A stretch of DNA of 64,000 bases, from contig OX485806.1 of the NCBI GenBank assembly GCA_950295325.1, positions 29,636,001 through 29,700,000 on the forward strand, written 5' to 3'. A model generated the notes under the pieces. It was not told the DNA's origin. It worked only from the letters and a program-made list of their open reading frames with translations, and did no database searches. This document shows positions 38,403 to 51,200 of the stretch, piece by piece (positions within the stretch are counted from its first letter, which is position 1; each line of letters starts with the position of its first letter). Both the position numbers and the translations under genes were made by a program. This stretch comes from Polytrichum commune (lineage: Eukaryota; Streptophyta; Polytrichopsida; Polytrichales; Polytrichaceae).

Positions 38403-41400
38403 ATGGCGAGACCGGATGATTTGGCAGCCCAACTTCTGCCCAAGCTGAAAAGAATTGTTGATGAAGACAACAAACGTCAAGAAATTGGGGTATTGATGAC
38501 TGCCACGAAATGGGTGTTATGGGTATGCATGTCTTTGCTGTTCGGGTTGTACATTCTCATCATCGCAGCAACTCCAGTGGCTGCTTTTGCGAAATATCGG
38601 TTGGCATTGCTGATAAAGATGATGCAAACCCCTTTGGGGTTCAGTGGTAAGACTTCTCTTTTCACTCTCGTTTTTGACTTTAAACATATCAACAAAGTTT
38701 ATCCTGTAACTCAATGGGAAGTTGGTTGTATCCCCTATGATCTTTCCACTTTTGGTGCATGATGCTTGGAGGTAGTGTTTGAATTTGAATGAAGAGCAGC
38801 ATGTTTTCGGTTCAGCGAGGGCTGAACTCGTTTTGCACCTCTTGGCATGCAAAAATGAGTTTGAATCTCTCAAAGATCAGATACTGAATATTTTCTTAAA
38901 TCTCCACACTATTCAGTTGAGAATCCCCTCAGGATGCAATCCTGGATTTTTTGATGAATTTTTAAAGGTGATCTCTCTCATGTTTTGTGTAACCCCAAAT
39001 TTTTGGGAATGTCAGGAGGGATCCTTCTCATATATGCCGCACCAATTCTTGTTCTTGCTGCATTTGCTCTCATCAGCCTGGAGGTCTCATCAAGAACTGC
39101 AAACTGCAAGTAAGGCCCTTCTCAGAAACCTTGTTGTTGCAAAACATCATGCATGATGCCTGTTGCATAGAAAATGGAAAAAAATACTTACTGTGTATGT
39201 TTTTGGCCAAATTTTGATGTGATAGGGATTTCTAGGTTGTCATTATTGTGGAAACATTTTTCTGATTACCTACGTTCAGCCTATCCTGAATGTTCCTCCT
39301 GCTACAGGTCTTTCAATAGAATATTCCTCTTAAAGGACTTGTGATCGGCATTATGTGAAAAAAATGCTGACATCTTTCAAGTTGAATGAGCTTTGGTATA
39401 TGGCCATTAGCCATATTGTGGGCACTTCCAACTCCACAGACAAATTTTTCTGGTCTATGGATCTGATAGGGCAATTATCTCATCCAGTTGGCACTGAAAA
39501 TCATGAAGATTGTCATTTCAAGTTTCAGTATTGGAGTTGAGATCTAAAAATAGAGGAGTCAATGTTCAGAAGATTATCGTTCTCTTTAGTGATCACATAC
39601 ATACACACTCCCAATTGTGTTACGAATTGAACAAGTAGACTAGTCAATACTTTGAGCACATAGTTCAATCTCATCGTGACATGTGTCAATTTTGGTGTCT
39701 GTTTTAAACTACAAGCCTTGTGATATACCATTTAAATGTAGGTGTCCGATTAAGAGCAGTAATCATGTAAGGCCCACATACCTTGTTAGGTTATCGTACT
39801 TTTGTTGATTTTTGTTACTCCACAATAGCAGTGATTGGTTGCTATTAGTGGTATAGGTTGATTCCATGGATGGTGATTGTATAAGTCGAAATGTTACCCT
39901 TGTGAGATGTTGGATTACATTAATGTGAACTTATTCTTGGGTTGTGTGTCTTGGGGATGCAGACAGAAGGCGAAAGGAGGGGCCAGCTTGAAAAATCTTC
40001 CAGTGGTCACCAAAGGCTTGATGGGAATAGTGTCTGCTGCAGAGCTGCTGTGGATTGTATTGTTTCTTGCCATATTTGGCTGGATGATTGCAAACTACTT
40101 AATCCATGACTTCAAAAATGCAGAGATTGAACCATTGAAGCCCTTTGAAACAATGTAAGTATCCAAATATTCTTAACTTGTCTTGTGAAAGTCATTTTCA
40201 CCTATTTAGAGTCAAGGAACAAGACTTCAAGAATTTGGGTGCACATTATTTAGGAGGTAATAGAGTTATTCTGAAAGTCTCGCAAAACCTCGTGGTTTGG
40301 TATGGATTTTTGGCCCACTTTTGACATTTTATAATGTTTAAGGAGTGGTCAAGTGGTGTTGGAACCCCAAATTTTAGTGAAATTTGACAGCCAAAGGGTT
40401 GGTTGAAGCACCCTCTACCTTAAATGCTTCACACATTCTCTGACTACGGCTCACAATTGCAAAATATTCTCTTACATGGCTTTTGGCACTTTTACGCAGC
40501 TTAATAATGTTATGTAGATAAAAGTTTTATGTATAATATTCTAATGTTCTCCTTTCCAATTGTTGCAATTTTTTTTCCCGCATAATTAACTTATGTAGAT
40601 GGCCGTTATTTGATTACTTTTTGTTGTTTGCTACTTTAAAGTACTCGGGTTTGCAAGGTTGAAATTTCTGTGCGGCTGCAAATGTATACGAAGAAGTCAG
40701 GTTCAATCCCATAGACTTTTGGAGCTGATCTCAAATGTTTATGAAGCCATAAGAAGGCCACATAGGTCCCCCTAATCATGTTTACTACTGAGTCTGGTTC
40801 AATGGTTAACAAATTCTGAGCACATAGTCCAATCTCTTCAAAACAAGTCTTCATAGCGTCCATTTTATATCTGCATCTAAGGACCCACCACTTAAATATA
40901 TGTGTCTGGTCAAGATGAGTAACCAAACTAGGCATGGATACCTTAGGGGATTTGTACCATCTGATGCAAATTTTTATGTGTTGGTGTGTTGTTGATGTAC
41001 AGATGGGGTGTGAGGTTAAAAATGACTGGTTTGCGTCTTGGGTTTATTGGTATTATCTGCTTGAATCTTCTCTTTCTGCCCATTTCACGAGGATCCGTTC
41101 TCCTTCGAGCCATAGACATCCCATTTGAGCATGCAACAAAATACCATGTGTGGCTAGGACACTTCATGATGGTGCTCTTTACTCTTCATGGCCTCTTCTA
41201 CAGCATTGCTTGGTACTTTGAAGGCCACCTCATTAAGAAGGTTTGGGTCCACAACTCTCAATTACAAGGTTTAGGACTTTGTTTGGAGATGTGCTCGCAC
41301 CATGTAAATAATATTTATTTATTTATTTATTGCATTATCATATAGTTTTTACAAAGTCCCTCAAAGAGCTCAATAGAGGTTCTTGTGTTGGTTCTTAATT

Positions 41401-44400
41401 TTGAAACATGGTTGAAACTCCTTGGACTTCTCTTTTAGATCAAGAACCTTTGAGGAACTTTAGGACCTAAAATAAGGTCTGACCTACAGGACCTGCCACC
41501 CTACGTCCTGGCTCGACCTATGCAAGGCTAGCTTGACTCACTGATCCTAGTATGGCAAGCTAGATGTTGGTTATTTCATAGCCCATCTCCATGCTTTTAG
41601 CATATTAATCTAGCCTTAATAAACCTTGGTTCACTTTATGCATAAGCTCCAGCTTCCTGGACTTGCCTTTTAGCCAACCCACCCAGAGTTTAACCTGGAG
41701 AGTTTACGGAACCTTTCGATGTTGGAGTAGATTGAATTGATTTATCTTCTATATCTGCTACGATTGTTGTAAGTTTTTTTAATGTTTGGTTGCTGTTTTT
41801 TTGCAGCTGTTGGAGTGGGCATCTCATGAGATTGCAAATCTCCCAGGTGTGATAGCCTTACTTGCGGGTTTCGCAATGTGGGTTACGTCATTTGGGTGGG
41901 TTCGGCAAAAATATTTCGAGCTTTTCTTCTACACCCATCAGCTTTACATTGTCTTTGTCGTATTTATGGCCTTCCATGTTGGGGACTTCATTTTCAACAT
42001 TGCTTTCAGCGGACTGTTCCTCTTCAGCTTCGACAGATTCCTACGATTCTGTCAGTCACGAAATTCTGTTGGCATTATTTCCACCAAGCTGATGCCATGT
42101 GGAACTTATGAGTTAGTTATAGCTAAACCGCCAGGTACACCATTCATTCCTCTCCTTAATGGGACATTTGTTTATTGGTTTCTTTTATTTAATGTCTTCT
42201 TGTCAATTAAAGCAACGGAAATTAATCCTTTACCATTAAAAAAAAAATCAATCTTGGTAACCCATAATTATATACAAACCTCTGTCATTATGGACTACTC
42301 ATGTGAAAAGCCACTTGGCTTATTCTATCCATTCTCAAGATATTCTTTAGACTTTTCCAGGAGGCTGTAAAATGTGAGACCTTGAACTAAGATTTATATG
42401 TTTCGGTCCGAAGCTTTGAAGTGGGTATCTTTTGTCTTTTGTCCTTTGTCTTTTGCCTCCTCAACAATGTAAAGGAATGGATATCGATCATTCTACCATT
42501 TTCGTTATTCAACCTTGGTAATTCATCATTATATGCAAACCACCATAATTTTAGACAACCCATGTGATAAGGCACTTGCTCATTCCATCCATTCTCAAGC
42601 TATTCTTTAGATCTTCCCAGGATGTCATAAGATGTGATACCTTAACTGTGAGTCTATATGCCACTTGAAAGATCTAATTTGGAATTCATAAAGAATCCTT
42701 CAAGTATTTTTGGGAACTTCTCATGAAGAAGTCTAACTTTATTCACTGTTTTGTGCAGGTATGAAGTACCACGCATTGAGTTTCATTTTTCTCAATGTAC
42801 CAGGAATCTCTGCACTCCAGTGGCACCCGTTTAGCGTATCGTCTAGTCCATATGATGGAGACGACCGTCTCAAGGTTTTAATTAAGCCTTATGGAGAGTG
42901 GACTCATCAGTTGCAAGATGCGGTATCGGCAGCAGTGAAATCGGGACCCTGTCCCTTCTCTATCAAAGCAGCTGTTGAAGGCCCCTATGGACATGAATCA
43001 GATTACTTCCTTCAGTAAGTTTGCAGTAACCTTAACTCTTTTGGGTGTGTGAATCTATTTGCAACTTGAAAAATCCATTTTGTCTCTTGAAAGACCCGTG
43101 TTTTCTTAATTGAATGCCACCAAGAACATTAGAGTTATCTTTCAACTCAATGGCAGTTTTTGTCGGGAGTTGGTCCCGTATGATTTTCCCTTGGTTGTTT
43201 TGCATCCAATATCTATAACATATTTTCCACTTGTGATGGTGGATGCTCGGAGGTAGTGTTTGGATTTAAATGAAGAGCAATCTATATGGGTTCAGTGAGT
43301 GCCAAACTCGTTTTAGGACCTTTTTGGCATGTGAAAACGAGTTTGACACTCAATGAGCTGATATAGAATGTTCTGTGTTCAAGCCTCCAACATTACTACC
43401 AAGCATGCACCAAAAGCTTGCTGAACATGGAAGGTGTCGTGCTATGCAAAAAGCCAACTCCCAACCAAAAGTAATGTCTAGTTAGAGGATAACTCTATTG
43501 TCCAAGTTGGGTTTTGCAAAAGCTAAATATGCTCACATATGAAGTGTTGGCAAACATAGGCGTTATTGTCCTTCTTTTTTGGCTCATAATGTAAAGTTGG
43601 AATGGGTTGTTTTGTACAGCTATGAGGCGCTCGTACTTGTAGCAGGAGGAATCGGTGTGTCACCCTTTGTGGCTATCATCCGTGACTTGCTTCAGCGATA
43701 CAAGAGGGACCAACCTAACCTTCCATCCCATGTAACCTTAATTTGGGCAGTTCAAAAATCGGAGGAACTCCAACTCCTTGACCTAATTTCTGCATCTTCA
43801 ATTTGCCCAGATTACAAAGAAAAGTTTCAACTGCACATTCATGCCTTCGTCACCCGGGAAACCAAACCGATCAGCTTGGAAAGGAATCCAGAGACACCAG
43901 ATTCGCAACTGAAAAATCACTTCAAGAAAAGTCGCATTCTTTATAGCCTTAGCGACGTGGAAGCTTCCAAAAACCCCATGTCAATTTTGGTGGGCACTGG
44001 GAGCAATTTGTGGATTAGTGGGTGTTTTCTCGTGTCCTTGGTGGGGTACTTTGCTGTCACACTTTTGATAGGCCACTTTGTAGTGAAGCCACATGAAAAG
44101 AAGGATTTTGAAGAGGAGTTTAGCACAGGTCTACCTTTATGGGTGAAAGGCCTTTTCAACATCATCAGTATGTTTGTTGGAGTCGTGGGGTTTGGAGGTG
44201 TCGTCATTGTGTTATGGAGTTGGCTAAGTAGCCGTAACACAAATTCGGAAGACGAAAGCACCCACTTGTTACTCGATTCAGATGACGATGCCACTCTTGC
44301 AAATGAGAGCGCAGACCGGTTGGTGCATCCGTCCAATACACAATTTGGACACAGGCCAAACCTTCGAGGTAAATTGCTCATTTCTTCTATTGTACTGCCT

Positions 44401-45307
44401 CTTTGATTGGCAACGTTTTTGAATCATTACATTAATTAGCACCCCCTCCCTCCCATTGGAATTGGGCCTTCATATCACGCTAGGTTAAAATGGTAAAGTT
44501 GATGGGCCTTAAATGGTCGCACTTTCTAATTAGTCCATTTCTCCTAGGATATTGAACATGAGACTGGGAAAAAGAAAAGAAAAAGGAACTTCAGTGTGTT
44601 GACACTGATGTCTGATGTCCATCACCAACTCCTGACCATTCCTGTGTGGGACTGGGGAATGGAATGAAAAGAAAGGTTTAGAATTAAACATGAGATTGGG
44701 ACATATGATTAGCAAATCCAACTTGAGGCTGTAGACATTTTCCTGATAAATTTTGGAGTATGTGTGAATATCTTATGCATTATCAAAGTGAAGATTATCT
44801 TCTTAAATGATCATACAGGTGTCCATCCTTAGCTCTACAATCAACCACACTTCGCTCAAATCTAGGTGTCCGATAAACATAAGTTACTGAATTAGACCCA
44901 CTTACCTTACTCCTTTACGACAGAGTACATGTGTCCACAATGTGAAAAACTAGCCACCTTTATTCATGTTGTGATATAGGAAATACTTATTCTAAGTTGA
45001 TGGTGACTCTTGAAGATGATAGGGTCAACAGGTTCATACTTGCATGGGTGAAAATACTGATGTTCGTTTTTTTATTTCTTTTCTTTTCTTTTCTAAATTG
45101 ACGATTTGTTTAATCACTGTAAATATTGCAGAGCTCTTTGATGTTTGTGCAAAGCAGCAGCGACCTGGTGTAAAAGTTGGGGTATTGGTGTGCGGCCCTG
45201 AGAGCCTTCAGACCAGTGTCGCAGAGACATGCCAAGCTTTCAGCACTGTGGATTACAAACCTTCCAAAGTTGCCTTCAATTATCATTCTGTCAGTTTTGA
45301 CCTCTAA
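38403..45307 (+). CDS. FRO: Ferric-chelate reductase (FRO6/7-like), 8 exons
   Basis: A membrane flavocytochrome that passes electrons from NAD(P)H through FAD and haems to Fe(III) chelates. Exons: 38403-38646, 39016-39109, 39963-40154, 41003-41240, 41807-42134, 42759-43014, 43620-44368, 45132-45307 (stop TAA). All borders are GT-AG and phases join to 758 aa, close to the family's 700-750. The order is: N-terminal membrane helices; the ferric reductase domain with [20 protein letters not shown]; haem histidine pairs H225/H239 and H300/H313; the FAD site HPFSVSSSP near 388; the NADPH-side motifs EGPYGHE and [13 protein letters not shown] (about 455-467); two further helices; and [11 protein letters not shown] near 717. 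The segment [16 protein letters not shown] resembles the FRO6/7 branch, which works at the plasma membrane or chloroplast envelope. No transit peptide is evident. Confidence 0.95.
38755..38885. mobile_element. Palindromic MITE, family 1, partial copy B
   Basis: Only the core of the family survives: GCTTGGAGGTAGTGTTTGAA, the GGTTCAGCGAGGGCTGAACT arm, the GGCATGC centre and AAAATGAGTTTGAATCTC. Terminal parts are lost. It lies in FRO intron 1 (38647-39015). Confidence 0.72.
42254..42660. repeat. Direct duplication inside FRO intron 5
   Basis: About 140 bp starting at 42262 (TAATTATATACAAACC) recurs from about 42525 (TCATTATATGCAAACC). Both carry CTATCCATTCTCAAG, TATTCTTTAGA and TTCCCAGGA-like blocks in order. 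Non-coding. Confidence 0.7.
43131..43496. mobile_element. Palindromic MITE, family 1, copy C
   Basis: A 366-bp element from AGAGTTATC to GATAACTCT, flanked by ATT on both sides (43128-43130 and 43497-43499). The inner hairpin arms carry the AACTCGTTTT / AAAACGAGTTTGACACTCAA pairing. It is in FRO intron 6 (43015-43619). Confidence 0.82.
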
Positions 45308-47760
45308 GTTAGGGAATTCGATCCATTTCAATATTGTTCAACTGAAGATTTATCTGAATAGATACTAGTTCATTGTGTTTGAAATGGCTGTACATTAGTT
45401 ACTCCATAGGGCTGTACATAATGGCGCCCATCGTAATGTATGGCACCTCTAGTGCTTCATCGTCAGTGACAGCTGACACCTGAAAACTTCATGTTGACAC
45501 TCACTGAAGTAAATTTGTAACAATACCTATATTTGGTCCTACTATATTTCATGCTCTCAAATCCATCATCTTACAGATTGAGATCTCGCCGTGAATATGG
45601 TCTGACAATTGCATTTGTGACCTGTGTTATCCTAGTTGGTCTACAGCCTACAGCACCTTTTAGATTGCATTGCAGATCACGAGGTTGAAAATTTTGGAAT
45701 CATGTTCGTTTGCCTCCTGGTCGTAGGTTTTTAGTTGTGAGTACCACAGGTTTACCTACAGACCTAAATTATTGGTTGAAACTTGAGACAGCTAATAAAA
45801 CTACTTGTTCGGTGACGTTGGTATAAAGTGTGTCTTTTGCTCTAGCTTTCCATGCCAGCAACTGTGCAGGTTATTTCATACAAGTACACTGTCTGTCTGA
45901 TTTGTTGTGGTATTAAAATTTATGTCCCATGTTAATTAGAGTGGCCTTGAGGACTTGATCAATAGTAACAAATTTCCTTTGTCACCTTCTCTAGATGCCA
46001 CCCAGTGATTGCAAAATTGTCTGCTTGGGTTGATGTTGAATAGTGTGGGCCACACTAAATCAGAATTGTACGGTATTGATGTGGCATTCCAGTCAGCTTC
46101 GCCGTTCACAATCTGCTTTGGTCTTATCGCACACGAACATATCTTCGTCCATCCAACATAAAAACTTGACCCCCTATAGATTTGCGACCAATTCATTTCA
46201 AATGACTTGATCTTGTTCTCGATTTGGATTTGGTAAACATCTCCTACTAATTGCGTATTTAATATCCTAGGAGACGTGGGATTATGAAGGAAAAAAAATG
46301 TCCGTATTACTAGTCTAAGTACTTACCTTATCTCTTCATGTCAGTGAAGAGACAAACCCCTTGCCATCTTCCCCTTACATCCATGCCTCCACCAAGCTCA
46401 AACCCTACACCTCTACTGAATTTATTTTGATGGTCAGAATGCATTCTTAACTCTGTCTCACGATGCAGACGACATTGGCATAGGCTCAGCTACAACACGA
46501 TCAAACGACTAAACAGTGGTAATCTTTTGGAATTTAGATTTATCCGGTTTTTTTCTCCTGAAAGGTTTGATTTCCTTGTAATACTTGTTGTGTTGATGCC
46601 TGACTCGAATCTATGAGATGACTGTGATTAATTTCTCATCATCTAAAATTAGGGTTCAACCAGTCGCATAATATTACGAGTGCTATGATTATAACTGATG
46701 AATCTAATTACTGCTGCCCATCTGATCACAACAGTATGTGATTTTGGTGAGTATTTGGTTGACGATGTACCTTCCAAAACTTCAAGCCGGCAAGTTGGCA
46801 CTTTTTCGAAAGTTGGCACTCCATTGATTCCAATTTGAACCAAGTTAATGTTGCACCTTAGCAGACTGTTTGATTTTCTTATGTAGTCAAGAGTGGTTGT
46901 TTGATCTCTTGGATTCTCTTCCTGTCAATTTTCAGGTATCACATTAAATGTACCACATCCAAGTTTTTATCGTTGCTCTGCAAAAATCGTAATTTATATG
47001 ACTCAATATATGGATATCCTCCAAAAGATATGCTACTAAGAGGGTCCTGATGTGAGGTGGGCTTTTCTTAGTGGTAGCGCTAGAACCGGAGGAAAGAAAC
47101 CATCTCCTATTGGTCGTTGGTTCATTTGACGATGTGTACCACGAGGTGCAAACACCACTTGCAGGTTAATCAAAATTGGCATTTGAATAGTTGTCTATAG
47201 CAAATAGAAAAAATGACTTCCTGGAAGTAGGGTGCTTGTTGCAACATTTAGATGCTTGAAAATGGAAGGTGTATTTTTGTGCACATATTAGATAACAACT
47301 TTTTACAAGTTATAGGATATCTCCTTTGCACTTGTGTAATCACAAGTTTTGCCCCTAAGCCATGTTGCCATGTCCTTTGTCATGATGTGGATCCCTTGGT
47401 AAATTGTCCCCCTATTTGCTAGATCTTTTGGCATCATAGAGGGGTACTAGTGCAAATGAATCGAGTGTTGATAGGGGACCCAACAAAGCGCAGTGAGTTG
47501 ATATGAGGTGCTTTAGCCCACATAACACACTCACTCCACTATACATTTGATTCAATACAACCCAAACTATTCATCATCGACCCACCCACATAGATAAGAC
47601 TACCAATCACAAGGCGGCAACCAGAGAAGGTGGCAAGAGACATTTGTTGTTACAAGACAAGTCATGAATTCGCCACTCTAATAAACATAACACTTCGATT
47701 TCAATGCCACACTAAATCATATGTATAATGTAGTGCATGCTCATGCATGCATGGGTTGTA
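45308..47760. other. FRO 3' flank and intergenic DNA
   Basis: No gene recognised. The proximal few hundred bases should hold the FRO 3' untranslated region. The minus-strand frames at 45936-46196 and 46649-46843 have no known domain. Confidence 0.5.
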
Positions 47761-48225
47761 GGTGGTGAACACACATTGCACGTAAATGAATTGCACCGAT
47801 GTTTTTTTTTTTTTTTTTTTTTTTTTTCTTTCTCTATACATAATGTAATTATCCAGCCAGCTCCACAACTGAATTTGGCGCAGATTGGCATGGTGTGCAA
47901 ATCTAGGGAGAGACTTATTAATTAATTGCAAGGTGCGTTGTGAGTTATTACGATGAGGGACAAGAATCACGCCCACAAGTTCAAGGTGAAGGTGGTGAAT
48001 GGACATCGCACGCCACTTTATTACATTGACGTTCCTTTTTTCCTTTCTTTCCTTTCTTTTCTTTTATTATAGTGTGATAATCCAACCACGTCCACAACTG
48101 ATTTGAGTCGTTTGGCAACATGTGCAGATCTAGAGAGGGACATGTTATGAAATTGCAAGGTGTGGTAATATAACGCGTTACGATGGGGGACAAGATTCAC
48201 GACCACAAGTTGAAGGAGAAGATGG
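47761..48225 (+). repeat. 230-bp tandem duplication carrying the start of the downstream gene
   Basis: Copy 1 is 47761-47990 and copy 2 about 47991-48225. Both run in order through GGTGGTGAA, a long T-rich tract (pure T at 47802-47826 in copy 1), AATCCAGCC/AATCCAACC, TGCAAATCTAGGGAGAGAC or its variant, GCAAGGTG, TTACGATG and GGGACAAGA. The ATG at 47953 in copy 1 corresponds exactly to the gene's ATG at 48183. Copy 1 would read MRDKNHAHKFKVK against the real MGDKIHDHKLKEK, then runs into copy 2. Confidence 0.88.
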
Positions 48226-51200
48226 AGGCCCGTGAGCGCTCCCATCTAACGTATGCACAAATCAAGCACATGATGGTGTCAAGGCGGGAGCCGTACGCGC
48301 TTTGGGACGATATCGGGAGCTATGAGAGGTACAAACCACGAAAGTATACACCGGAGCCCCACCGGAGAGTCCACAAATGGTGGGGTGAATTGGGTGTTCG
48401 GCCATGGGAGCAAGACGAGGCCCCCTTCCGGAATTGCCGAGGCCCCGGGATCAACCCATGGATTCTATCCACATCCGCCAATGCACCCTTTGCCACTTAC
48501 CACAATGAGCCCATGCAAGTCACGGTTGGTGGTCTCACACACACGTATCATCCTCCATAACATTCTTATTTCAACCTCGAGACACAGTTCTCTAAACTTC
48601 ACAACATTTTGATTTCGATTTGGAAAGAAAGAAAAAGAATAACGTGCTTATTGTGTAGCGAGTAACTGGAATGGAATGATACATGTAGGTTACCTCCTTT
48701 CAATATTATATTCCAAAAAACGTTTGTGGAATTATCTAGGCATCACTACCATTCATACTACTGAGGATTAGGGATTTGATTTTGGTTTCTATCGACCTCT
48801 GCGGATGTATCATTTGCAACCCCGGGGGGTAGTGTCCTTGTAGGGATCTAAACCATGTGCAATAAAAGGGTATGTTCAGAGGGGGGGGGGTAACTATGAA
48901 GTAATGCCATGTTCATGATATGTTTCTTATATTTGATGAGTGTTCTTGGGATATGTCTAGTATAGTTGTAGAAAAAAGAATCAATCCTTCCATTATCTTA
49001 TTTATTAAATTCACTCCTTTGGATTTTCTTCCACCCTATATATTTTTTCTCATGGTTCTTAATAAAAACGTGCCTATCCTACAATGAACACATGGTAGGT
49101 TGAATCCAACTCCCCCTCACTAGGCTAGACATGTAGCTCTTAGCAAACGTTTGTGGATTTTTTTGGACACCATTCCCTATTTATTCTTGGATCCACCAAG
49201 CTAATAGTGAGGGTCGAGTGATAGTATATCTTTTCCTTTCTAAGAAACCCACTAATAACAATTGTACACTTTATTGGGTCCACCCTATGAGGAGAAACCT
49301 AGAGATGGTCTCTAAAATGGGCCAAAGTTTAACAACCAACCGGAACAGGTCACATATGATGTTAATAACTCACTCTTCAAGTGGAGTCTAGTTACAAGTG
49401 ACTATTGATATAAAGTAATCTCCAAAATCACTATATTCGTTAATTGGAGACTTTGGAAAGTCTCAAAATAAACTTTACTCATAGTTTGGGATGCAATATT
49501 GTGAACGTGGGGAACATTGGTAATGAACTTTCTACACATTCATGCATGAGGAGTATATATATTTCTAAATATAATAAGTATCTATATCATAATCAAAACA
49601 TGCACTAAACATGATATCAGACTTCAAGTCCTTGATTAGTCTCCAAATCATGAAAAAGTCTCCAATTAACGAATATAGTGATCAAAATGAACCAAAATTT
49701 GGTCTTGATCAATTAGCCAACCAAAATTAACCACATGTGCAAGTTAATAATAGAACAAAGCATTCTTACAACTAGCGGCTTGCTTTGCTTTGCTTTCGAT
49801 AGTAACACACCTTACCAATATCTCATATATATATATATATATAAATATATATCTAAAGAAAGAAAATCTGGCCCCAATTCACATATTACCAAATCATTCG
49901 GATGTCAGTCAATGGAAAATTCTAAAACCAAAACTGAAACATGCCAGGTTGACGTTTAACCAGGAACTTGATGATGGCAGTAGACAAGACCCATGGTGAT
50001 AGCCCCGTGGGAGAAGCGAGAAACGTTCCCCATGAAATCGGAGGGCAAATACTGCGGCGGCCACCTCACTGCAGAAGCAATTAAAAAGGTCCAGCAATTA
50101 CCTTGGGCACTGTGGGAGGATGGGAACCGACACCCCAAGGAGTGCGAAGTCACCGAGCAGGGATATGTAAGTTCCTCTTTGAAATTCTGTGTAATACTAT
50201 TCCGCGTATTTAAAGATCAAAGTCTTGGTTCTATTGTTCACTAACATTATTCAGATCCATGACAGTGTTATGTGGGACTGACAGTGTTCCACATAATATT
50301 CTCGGATATTCTTACATTCACTCTGAATGTAATTTTTTGTGGACAGTGAGAGGAGAGTCTTTGTATACCCAAGTTTCATTTGGATAACTATAATTCTAAA
50401 CCATACTGATACAGTGATACTAGGATGATTTTACCTAGGTTTATGATCTTCTATGGAACCCGAGACATGCATGCTTCAATGCTAGAAACATGTAGCCATG
50501 GGCGATTCTTTGGTTTCAATCAAAATCTCAAAGCATGAATCTAGATATAGTATAATTTGTTTGGTTTCAGGGAATGTTAGTGGGCATCCAAAATTTGCCA
50601 CTTAGAGTATCCCATCTCCACCAAAGTAGAAAGAGGACAAAAACCCTACATTCAATAATCCTAGGCTAAAGTAGAAAACCTTTATTTGGTTACTTCTTTA
50701 TTAGTATACTTATATTTGAGTGATATGTGGTTAGGTATGGCTCCGAAAACGGATATAAAAAAGGCACGTGTTTGAAAGAGATTGGACTACATACCCAAAA
50801 TATGATAACCATTCTAAGTTCAATAATCAACATAAGTGGGGAACTAGGCTTATATAACCACTTGACGAGAGCACAAGAATCCTCACTTTGATAATGAATA
50901 AGACATTCATATGAGCTTCAAAAATTATAAGGAAAGTGGATACGTCCTCGATCTGGACTTGCTAACCATCTTGCACCAATCTTGTGTTTCATATCATACG
51001 AGAAGACAACACAAGTAACCATTTAAGACCCACCTACCTTGTGTGCGTTGCAGCCACATAATAAACGAAACGAATCACCCTGGAACCGGAGGACCAAGCC
51101 GGATATTCCTCAACCACCTCAACGGCCGATCATACTGGAGCCTGCATCATTTACTGCTCCCTTTGCAACACTTCACAACAAGGCGGTTCTCAAGGTAATA

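Noticed and set aside
48519-48560. Read-through of exon 1 of the modular gene to a stop at 48560
   Set aside because: A GT donor after codon 112 lets the conserved APFATxHN module end at an exon border as in exon 3, and downstream exons continue in phase.
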